DNA of 64,000 nt from Siphonodentalium dalli (Eukaryota; Mollusca; Scaphopoda; Gadilida; Siphonodentaliidae), in contig CP136066.1 of NCBI GenBank assembly GCA_032622095.1, positions 90,791,319 through 90,855,318 of the forward strand, in the 5' to 3' direction. The notes beneath the pieces were generated by a model, which had not been told where the DNA came from, made no database searches, and was given only the letters and a program-made list of their open reading frames with translations. A program made the translations under genes and the position numbers. Position 1 is the first letter of the stretch. Every line of letters starts with the position of its first letter. Shown piece by piece: positions 37,801 to 49,800 of this stretch.

Positions 37801-40800
37801 GATAGAACAGCTTCTCTAATCCCAGGGAATGAATCACTGGGACTCCAGTCCTCACCTGTAAAATTATAATATTAATGGTTTGGATTTGCTCTTTCTATAC
37901 TAAATGGATTCTCCCATCCAGTTATAAACATATACATTGGAGCAGTCTACTCCCCATTTCGAGGGATGTTAATGAAATGAAAGCTTACGACAGAAAATAA
38001 AAGTGAAGAAGTAAAAGTATTAAGAAATGTATAGTAAGGGTTAAACAAATTTAGTTGCCTCAATATTATAAATATTGGGCAATGAGATTGGGGGACAGGT
38101 GCAGTAATAATTTATTATACTCAAAATATTTACATTGAGAGGGTTAATTAGGATTATTGAGAATAAAATACCCAGGATTATTTAACCCTTTCTATACTAA
38201 AGCATCATTGATGAGTAGTTACCTTATTAACCCTTTCTATACTAAAGCATCATTGATGAGTAGTTACCTTATTAATCCTTTCTATACTAAAGCATCATTG
38301 ATGAGTAGTTATCCCTTAGGAAATGTTCAGATAATTGGTTCAACAAACGACATTTGTTGAACTTAATATATAAACATTTACCTCAATAAATAGGGCTCCT
38401 TCTGCAATTTTATTTTTCTGTCGTCTGCTTTTATCACCTTAACATCCATCCAAATGAATAGTAGAACATTCCAAAGTTTAACTGACAAGGATAATCCATT
38501 TAGTATAGAAAGGGTTAAAGGCACATTAGGCCATATAAAATCAAATGTCTGGTTCGGGTTACAGGCCAGAAAAAAAGAGGGCTGGTAGGTAGGGTTAAAT
38601 TGTTTCTTATTTCAACATATTCTTATAAACTGTAATAAACAGAATGCTTTGAATAAGAAAACAACCCATTCTTAGACAATGAAATATTTATTTAATTTTT
38701 ATGAAAAAATTTACAGAACATTTTCTTGTAAACCCAGGAAATCCACTAAAATGTTTAGGGTCAGGGGTTTAATAACCCTTCAATGACTGGAGCTTCCTGA
38801 AATTTTGTGAAAACCCTGTGCCAATGTATTCTCTTATATATGTGAGTCTCCCATAGGGAGCCTCGTGTATATAAGAGAATACATTGGCCTAACAATATTT
38901 ACCTTGACAGCCAGTGCATTTTCTTATATATTCAAGGCTCCCAATGGGAGGGGGAAAGGGTTAAAATAGGGTCGATAGGTAAACCTGAACAGCAATTTTT
39001 TTTTTCTGTGGCCTTAGTAACATTGTTGAAGATTTTCTAAACATAAACCTGACATCATTGCATTTAACATCAATAAAGAGACAACTCAAAACTCATATCT
39101 TAAAATATTCCATTCATGCCAACGTTAGGTTAACCCTTTACCCATCAGAACGGCCCTGTGCCAATGCATTCTCTTATATATGCGAGTCGACCATAGGTCG
39201 CCTCGCATATATAAGAGAATGCATTGGCTTAACACATTTAAAATTTTAAAATTGTTAAAGAATGTAAGAAAAAATGGTAAAAAGTGTTAAAAAAAGATTT
39301 TTTTTAGGCCAATGCATTCTCTTATATATGCGAGGCGACCTATGGTCGACTCGCATATATAAGAGAATGCATTGGCACAGGGCATAACTGTAACTATCAC
39401 AATGTGGCCAAGGAGCCGGTTCCAATGATATCCATATTTGTATGGTTCTATTGAGACAGACCGAAGATAGTTTAGGCTGTTGAAGCTTTATTTGGCCGGT
39501 TTTGGCCGGTTTGTTGGGTAAAGGGTTATTTAAGATAATCGTGATTCCAGTATAGTGATGCTGTCGTAATTGAATGCTTCCATTAGAAATGTGTGAAGAA
39601 AAGATATTAGTGACATTTTAGGACAGTTAACTTTTCAGGATTCCAAGAAGACCGACAAAACTCTTGTAGCAGTGCAACTGTCAGAGCAAAAATCGGCCAC
39701 TGGTAGAAGATTCCCTGTAAGCATGTTTGAAGCCAGCAACATCTTGTCTACAAACTCTGTGGTTCTAATTAGGAGAGTTACTACCAAGCCTGAGTTTAGT
39801 GTGCCTGTCATTTGCAGAATGAGGTCCCCAGAGGGTGAATTTAGTGATGCTGTGGGAGACATAGACTCAGATTGAGGTTCCCAAATGGTGAATATTTCGA
39901 TGTACACCCATTGGGAACCTCGATTATGAGATGTGTTGTCTGCCAATTTGGGGATATAGCGAAACAAAAATAACAAAGAAATAGAATCTACGTGAAGAAG
40001 TTTCTATGGAAATATGATAGTACTTAAAGATACTTTCCAGAGAAGATGAGGCCTAAGCAGAATGAGGTCCCCAGAGGGTGAATTTAGCAATGCTAGCCCA
40101 CTGTGCGTGATAGCGTCACTAAATTCACCCTCTGGGGATCTCTTTCTGCAAATGACAGGCACACTTATCTCAGACTTGTTTACTACTATAATATTCACAT
40201 ACTATGCTTTCATGCCTCGTACAGTCATCTTTATCACTGTTTGAGCAATACATTGGTCTGTGGCCCATTGTGATGATCCAGGGTCGCTGTGCTCGATTCT
40301 CAGGCTTTGTGGCTTCCTGTGTACAAACAAATAAATAAAACCAGGCATAAATAAATAAACTGAGGGTTCACTGACTTCCAGTTACACCAAAATATTTCCT
40401 TAAATAAAATTGATTTTCAAGCTGAGTTGAGAGACATACATGTATCAATGTGCCATTCTGATCGTAACATGGCCCATTCAATAAGAACTTCGAAATTATT
40501 GCAACATGGTGATTGGGTCGACTATACATGTACCATCAATATCGGTATTACTCTTCTAACACTCAATTTTTATAACAGTGTCAAAAGTTCATACTCAGCC
40601 GCAATTCTTGTTTTTTTTCTTCAATTTTTTAAATAAATTGAACCAAACAAAATGATATTTTGTGGGATTTGAGGACTTTTCAATGATAGAAGTTAATTGT
40701 TAAGTACTTGTGGGGGAGAAGCATCTATTTAAAATTCTTATTTTAACCCTTTGAGTGCCAGGTCGATTTTTGTATCAACCCATATACCCTGTGCCAATGC

Positions 40801-43800
40801 ATTCTCTTATATATGCGAGTCGACCATAGGTCGCCTCGCATATATAAGAGAATGCATTGGCCTAACAATTTTTTTTTTACAATTTTAATAATTTATTCTT
40901 ATATTCTTTAACAGACTTATTTTGTAGGTTTAGGGCCGATGAGATCGGCCCCTGGCACTCAAAGGGTTAAAGAAGTGGATCAAAATTTAAGACCTCTTAC
41001 GACCTCTTGATAGAGTTATCCCACCTGCTATGCTCCGAACATTTCCACGAGGCTCACAGAAATGTTTGCAGCATAGCAAGTGGGAGAACTCTATCTTGTT
41101 AGCACTTTCCACCAAGACAAAATGTCAGATATTTGCTCTACAACCTCAGAATAAACCACTTTGTTGTGGCTTTTAGACAAATAATATACCCAATCTTCAG
41201 TTTGTTAGTGTTTTATTCACAGAAAAAGTTATCTGTAGTCTTGAAATCGGGTTTTATAAATATGATGTTCTATTTGTATTCCGAAAGAGATAGACCATCT
41301 TTAATAAAATATGTCATCATCATGTGACTCAGTCTGTGAGTGTAGATAATCACTCTGATACAAATTGAGAGAGTTATCGTAGTATAGCCAATGGGGTCAT
41401 TGTAATGATAATATTCATAGCTAGCTTTTCATATCGATCACATGTGTAGCCAGCTTTTCACAGGAAATCAAACTGTAGCAAGCTTTTCAAGTTCCATCAT
41501 TTTATGACGTGATATATAATGTCATCATGTTCGTGACTAAAATGGCAACATCATACTAAAAGAAACTTGGTTTATTAACCCTTTGGCGAGTAGAACGACA
41601 TATATGTCACCGTACGGTTCGCGAGTGGAACGACATATTATATGTCGCTTCAGGAAGTGTCATTTTTATGTAGACATAACTTCAATTAATCATCCGATTT
41701 ATAAATGAATTGTGTAGCAGATATTTTGGTTAATATAATGTCCCAATGTATAAGTGCAATAGATTATGATAGCACATGTAAACAGAAAATACACATCAAT
41801 TAAAACAAATTATTGGACCCTTTTGACCCAAATTTGTTAATATTCATTCCTATGACATTGACGTTAAACTCACACATGACGTCGTGTATATGACATTATA
41901 ATACTCTCCAAAGGGTTAAGTTATAGGAATAGAACTCAAGCATTTTCGCGATATTGATCAAACATCTTAGGTATATAAATGATAAACTAATATTTAATTT
42001 ATTTCTACCCTTATGTAAGTTGTTTTCATTCATCTATTCAGAAATGTGATTAGCCTAACTAATCTCATTCATTAGACCCACATGAATATGAAGAGCTGGC
42101 TATGAACGTGATCGCCCTTCAAAAGGCAGCTACACAAATGACCAATTTGAAAAGATGGCTACGAATGTGATCGATGTCTTATGACAATGACCCCATCAGA
42201 CATAGAGTAATGCCCTAAATAATCAACTCCTTAACCACAGCAGAATTAGGAGTAATTTTTAAGGATTTAGTCGGAAATATGGCTTGTTGCCATTCATCAG
42301 AGAGCTTTCCGATGAATGGCATCAAGCCATATTCCGACTAAATCCTGAAAAATTAAAAATAATTCTGCTGTGGTTAAGGAGTCGATTACTTAGGGCATTA
42401 CTGTAGCATACCATGAGATCAGCTTCTAACCACTCATACTGCCGACCAGGCTGCCATATCCCGTAATACACTGCAAAGTAGTACTCCGTCGATATGGATA
42501 TAATATGTGCAGGTCCAACATCAAAGCTAAAATTAACAGAAATTAATGTCAATGACATAGTATTTTTTCTTTCAGTAACAAGGTCAATCGCTGTTGAGAT
42601 GTTCACCACACTTGTGATAATCTAGTTACTATACTTCAGATTAATTCGGAGTCAATGGTGTAATTTTGTTCATCTTCCGTTGCTACAATAGGGTGGGGGC
42701 GACAGTGGTGGTTCTAAGGTATTTCTAAAACATATTAGCCTGCTGTCATCATATCACTGGATGGATTGTCATTTTGATTGCAGACTGCCTCAAAAAAAAA
42801 ATTAGCTTGCAAGCATTGTTCCATTCAACATCAATTTTCATGCATTTACACTATATTCATAGAGAATATAATCATGTAAACGTAATGACATATAGAATAC
42901 ACAAGTAGTGTTTCTGAATACAAAATTTACACCATGAGTAGGATTGATTTACTGCACGAGCTTTAGCGAGTGCGGTAAATCATCAATCCCACGATCGAGT
43001 AGTGTAAATTTGGTGTTCAGAAATAGTATGTGTGTATATTGTCTATACCATGATCCTACATATAAGAATAATATAATAAAGTTAGAACTTAAAACATCGA
43101 AGAAAATTGATTACTTTTCAACCCTCTGTGGACCCCATGGCAACTCAGTACATTAGTACTGTTACCTGGCAAAGGGACATTAAACCTGAGGAAATTGTGA
43201 AAAAAAGCCTTTGAAATTTACAATATTTTTTGGTCACATAATATCACAGATGTCACATTATATTATGATTTTGAAAGTATATTATATTATTATCGATTCA
43301 ACATGGAACTATATTTTGCCACGTAATGATTATTACCTGTGTTACTGTAACACAGCATTGTAATTCCTACTGTAGGTATATCACTTTGCATTTCAAAACA
43401 TATGGGAAACGTTTATACCTACAACGTGCCTTTACATGAACAGTGGCGATTAACAACTTTTTTTTCACAATGACCGTTAACACTATAGTAGATAACATGA
43501 TCATGGTACAAGATGTAATAAACAAATATCTTCAAGATGTGGGTATGGGTTCACTCAAACTTGCAGACAATCAGGGTTCATTCTGCCACTTGCCAAATGT
43601 AAAAATATTGTTGGAATTGACAAATTTTGTTTTGTCATAATGTAAGTTTGTATATTTAAGATAACTGTGATGGAAGTCTTTGACATAGCCTTTGTCAATG
43701 CATAAGAATAAATTTTATATAAACTCCTTACTGGTAATATCGCCCTGATATCATTTGGTAAACTTTTTAATTTGGCAAAAAATTTAAGTAAATTTGGTCC

Positions 43801-46800
43801 AGTGTCTACCAGGCTGGACTCAATCATTGAGAATCAGCTGACAGTGGATGAATAGTTGTGAGTAACACATGCATTATTACATAGGTAATATGCATACTAT
43901 GTATTGAGCTGTATTGGCATGCATTAATTCAAATATAGATGAGATGGTACACCATTAGATCCAATTATTAAATTGCATCCAATGTTGGCAGAGTCTGACC
44001 TTTTTTTAAAGTATTTACACCCCCCCCCCCATGATGAAATCAGCCTCAAAACTCACTCCCGAATCTTTTTTTTGTAGAAGTGAATTCTCAGACTGACCCA
44101 TACTGGGAATCAAACCTGTGCCCACTTTGGCTACAGTAATGCTCTAATTAATCGACTCCTTAAACACAGCAGAATTATGGGTAACTTTTCAGGATTTAGT
44201 CGGAAATATAGCCATATTTCCGACTAAATCCTGAAAAGTTACCCCTAATTCTGCTGTGTTTAAGGAGTCGATTAATTAGAGCATTACTGTAGGTAATACC
44301 AGTATGGATATGGATATTTTACAAGTGAATAGACTATAGTCCCATCACGTGTATCTTGATATATTAGGGCCAGGCAAAGCAAATAGGGGAATTTGATGAA
44401 GCATACCTGTAGAACATTCTGTCTCCATTCTCATCCGTTGGCATGGTAAATCTGTGTTTATAATGTGTGAAGTTGCTGAAAATGAAAAAATATTTTGGCA
44501 TGGTAAATCTGTTTTCATAATGTGCAAAGTTACTGAGAATGAAAAAGATTCTGGAATATTAAATCTGTGTTTATAACGTGTGAAATAATTGTAAAATAAA
44601 ATGTTAACATGGTCACAGTCTTAATTTTAGCCACAACCAAATTTCAGTTTTTTAAATAAAATGTATGAATTATGTGCGATGGTTGGGCTTTTAAAACAAT
44701 GTTACTAGACAATTTATCATGAAGCTCTGTTGATTATGTTTTGTGCTGGTTAACAGATGGTATTATCTAGATACACTCAAATCCTGCATCTCAGACAGTT
44801 CCATGTATCAAAAGCAGTTTCACACATGTGAGTGTAATTGAAAGACGTTCATAACACACAATGTAAATGACATTGTAAATTCAAATTACTCATATACATG
44901 TATTCATATGTGGCAAAAGAAGAATATAGCTAGCTCTAAGGCTTAACAAATCTACAGATAACATCAGGTAGTCAGTTCAATGCATAATAAAAACACTTTA
45001 ACATGTTGGCAACTATGAGTTATCTCATACTTTTTGCATGTAATTAAATGGGAGCCAACACTCAACGTGTTACACAGAACTGAATAGCTGATACTGGCTA
45101 ACAATATACAGTAATGCTCTAAGTAATCGACTTCTTAACCACAGCAGAATTATGGGTAACTTTTCAGGATTTAGTCGGAAATATGGCTTGTTGCCATTCA
45201 TCAGAAAAGCTCTCAGGGAGAGCTTTCCGATGAATGGCAACATGCCATATTTTCGACTAAATCCTGAAAAGTTACCCATAATTCTGCTGTGGTTAAGAAG
45301 TCAATTACTTAGAGCATTACTGTATGACACTTTTATAATCACAGAAGAAATCTGATGACGAATGATGATTGGTCAGGTTACTATAATTTGGGCGGCTGGT
45401 TAAATTGGGACAAGGATCAGTACATTTGTGAACACCAGCGCACCTCCCGTTATGAAATGGTTAAAATCTGAAAAGTCCTGTAACATACATGTACTTACTA
45501 TCGAATCTCATGGTTTCCGGGACAAGTCAAGTATGGTAACGTAGCAGCAATCGGCTGGATTTGGTTCATGAAGTCATCTCCTATTGTACCATTATTCTGT
45601 TCATCAAAAATAAATAGACAATAGTTATCTATTCTTAATAGAGTACAATTGTTCTCCTCAAGTGAGATGCAGATGATTATTTTTATGAGGTGCTATCTTT
45701 CATTCTAACAGCGAATAACACATTCAAGCAACTGGGAGTGCAGGTACAATTTATATAATGTCGTAAAAAGTTGATGAAAATATAATAATATATTTTAATT
45801 AACCTATAAACTAGAGCTGCAATGATTCATCGTGATTTTGATGTATCACGATACGCTTTGACACGATACGCATATCGTATCGTTTGAAGTAAATCGCGAT
45901 ACACAAATATCACAATTTTAGGTCATCGAATGCGAAAATAACCCATATTTACTGTGTTTTTTTTAGCCATTTAGGTAGAAAATCCTTGCAAAACATGTTT
46001 TTTGCGTATCGTGATATGTATCGTATCGTTCGTCATGTATCATGATACGTATCATATCGTGACAAAGTGTATTGTTGCAGCCCTACTATAAACTCATCTG
46101 GAGATACTACAACATCCAGGTTAGTGGGAAGCTTCAAAGGACAAAGATTTGAGGATGAGAGGACACCAGTCTAACCATTTCTATACGAAGGTGAGAGAAT
46201 TTGTACAGTAATGCGCTAAGTAATCGACCCCTTAACCACAGCAGAATTATGGGTAACTTTTCAGGATTTAGTCGGAAATATGGCTTGTTGCCATTCATCG
46301 GAAAGCTCTCCCCTGAAAAGTTACCCATAATTATGATGTGGTTAAGGAGTCGATTAATTAGGGCATTACTGTATTTGTTGGTTTACGGATCCATAGTACC
46401 AAATTTAAAAAAAATTAAATTCCAAATTAAATTCCAAATTGCTAAAATATGTTTTCCCGCTGACTATAAAAATCGACGAACGAAATATATATGGAACGAC
46501 TCAGTTTTGAACATTAACAAAATTTAGCGAAACGTCAACAATAGTTCAGAATAGAACTACAGAATTTTATAATTAAAGTATGCGAAATGATATAAATGGG
46601 AATGACAACTCCGTATCTGGTCAGCAAAATAATAAAATGTCATTTAAAACATGTACATGTATTAAACTGTCAATGTCCTTTCTAGATAAAGCCACCTAAT
46701 ACTTATCTATGCATATTTGTTCTGTAGAGGGGAAACATTTTCATCCAACTTCAATGTGGATTTTTTTCCTCCTGTCCAATTTTACAATGAGAATGAATAT

Positions 46801-49800
46801 AAAAAATTGGTAAACCATATTTTATTTTTATTTTTTTCCCTCCGATGGCCCGATTTCTCCACAGAAAAATTTGTAAACCAATAAATAAAAACCTCTGGCC
46901 TAAAGCATCATTGATGAGTAGTTATCCTATAGGAAATGTTCAGATAATAGGTATTATCTGAAAAATTCCCTACAATAAATAGGACTCCTTCATGTACTTT
47001 TATGATCTTTGTCTGCTTTTTTTCTGATAACCCCTCCCGATGAATAATAGATAATTCTGATGGATACTACTTTAACTAAGTGAGAGAATCTATTTAGTAT
47101 AGAAAGGGTTAAACTACAACTTGACAGGTGCAATAGAGATGTGAGGCTTATCTCTTCATATTAGGTTATGTTTTAAGTTGGTTATCTAAAACAAACCGAG
47201 ACAAGCTAGGTAATCTCTAGCAGTCAAACAATAATGCTATCATCTTCCATAGATAGTAAGTGACAAAGATCTAAAAGTTAACAGCTCCCAAACCTCAAAA
47301 CTATCACCCTGACCTTAAAGATGCATTATCCGAATAAACACTCCCAAATTACTATTTCTTTGGCTTCAGGGTAAAAAATATTTGACTCGAGTCGATGAAC
47401 CCACCCATCAAAACTCAGAGTGATCAGATATCGATTTTTCAAGTTTGTTATTTCTCGAGATGTGCAATTATTTGTGGCCCAGAAAAACGTCATCAAACGG
47501 ACGGTCTCGGACAAAATTGTGGATGAAGATGGATAACTCTAACATGAAGTGGTAATGCGACCAAATTTTGTGATACTCAAGTGATAAGACAGCATATTTC
47601 GTTGAACAAAATGTTGATAAATAACACGTTTGGGAAATTTGATACCATAGTTGACAGCGGTTAGCATTATTTTGTTGCAATTAATCGATTCTGATACATA
47701 AAGCGTATTTTGAACAAATTGATGATATGGGGACCGTCTGATCTGATTGAGTACCTTTAATCTTTTTTTATTATTATTTTTTCTTCTCCATATTCATTAA
47801 TGACGACTGGACTATCTACAGTTGAAAAAATCTAATAAGATTATTCTACAGTACATTTTAATCTACAATACTTCCAGTGTCCAGTGACTCACATGCTAAA
47901 ACAATTGCAAGAGTTAAAACCATGACTAATTGGTGAGGATTAGGCTGCAAACAATACAGGAAAGGTTTTTAGGCATCTACCAGTATATACTGAACGTTAG
48001 TGAACAACAAGTGTTGATTTCATGTTTTCATACATACTTGCAGGAAGGCACTCATGTCGCTAAATTCAAGCCTTGTTCATAATTGTAACTCAGTTATTAC
48101 AACCTACGGATATTGGGGCTAGCAAGCCGTTATATACACTCTTTATTTCTATTCAATTGGATTTTCTATCGAATTGCCTATAATTGCTTGCCTTATCTGG
48201 CCAAATTAGGAATTTTAACTTGCTCTGGATACACATTGGACCTATCCTATCTGTAGGATCCAGTTGTGTTAGGTAGACTCCACACAGTACTAACTTAACA
48301 GATATAAATAGTTAGTAGGGGATATGCATCCACTGGTATATATTCAATATCAGTTTAGCTGATGTAGTATACAACTGCACCAATGACGTAAAATGTTTAG
48401 TAGGCTATCAGTATGTATGTAACTGCTGAATTGGTTATATGTTGTTTGTTTGTTTGTTATGTAAATTGTTTATCCTCGTGCAATCTCACATCAAATGCTT
48501 TGCATGTATACCTCAATGGTCCATTATTTTGGTTAATAAAACTATTCTATTCTATTCATACTGTTGTTTAAATGTAAGTTTCAACCAAAATTTAAGACTT
48601 CATGTGCTGCCCATGAGAATTGGGATATCAGTAAATATTTCCATGAATAAGGAACAAGTAAAAACAATACCTGTTTTGAATGATTGTTCAGTAAAGCCCT
48701 AAATAATTGACTACTCAACCACAGCAGAATTATGGGTAATATTTCAGGATTTAGCCGGAAATATGGCTTATTGCCATTCATCGGAAAGCTCTCACCCGAT
48801 GTATGGCAACAAGCCATATTTCCAACTAAATCCTGAAAAATTACCCATAATTATGTTGTGGTTGAGGAGTCGATTATTTAGGGCATTACTGTATGTGTCA
48901 TTTGCACTTCAGCAGTCAGTGCCACTCAAGCTGAAGGGGTCACTCTCCCCATAAAAAGTGCTGAAGCGTACACAGGTTTCGAAAATGTGCTGAAGTGTAC
49001 ATAGGTTTTCAAAATGTGCTGAAAAGTACATAGGTTTTGAAATCACGTTCTAAATGATGTTTAGTACATGTGCACCCTTAAACACTTTTTTTGGTGAGAG
49101 TGACCCCTTCAGCGCCACTCACCAACTAATTTTAGAATATTTATTTTTCTCGGCCTCAGAGGAAAAATGTATTCAGGCAATGTCAGGGTTCCAGGCCAAT
49201 TTTCATGTTACCAATTTTGCCTTAGACATTTGTTATTAGCATGACATCCTTACAAATTAATCCATAAAGCACTTCTCTTCCTGTCGTCAACATAAGGTAT
49301 CTGAACAACCCTATAAATGAAGAATCCAAGTTTACGTTTACACTTGAGTGGGTCAATCCATCATGTATTCATGGAGTGAAATGGTGATACATTAAAGGTT
49401 TATATCAATCCGATTCGATGGTCCCCATATCATCAGATTCCAACAACAATATTTTTTTAAATGCCGCTTCAGTTATCAGAATCGATTAATTGCCAAAAAA
49501 TAATGCTAACCAGTCAACTATAGTATAAAATTGCCCAAAACTGTTATTTATCAACATTTTGTGCAAGGATTTTGTGCAAGAGTTAATTTTAGCGTTATCC
49601 ATCTTCATCTGCATTTGGTCTAAGACCGTCTTCTCATCGACTTTTACTGGCCACTAAAATTTATTGGTGGTGATAAATAACAGATTTCAAAAATCGATAT
49701 CTGATCACTGAGCTTTGATGGGTGGGTTCCTTGACTCGAATCAAATATAAACAGTAATTTTCAAGCTTTAATTCAGATTATGTATCTTTAATAAAGAATG

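Noticed and set aside
43555-43827. 90-codon minus-strand ORF in intron 5 as a nested gene
   Set aside because: No recognisable motif, AT-rich composition and no context support.
44100-44131. tRNA-derived SINE
   Set aside because: Only a B-box-like word was seen; no A box or tail could be found.
45070-48954. Recurring peptide MGNFSGFSRKYGLLPFIGK
   Set aside because: It is the translation of family A palindromes in either orientation.
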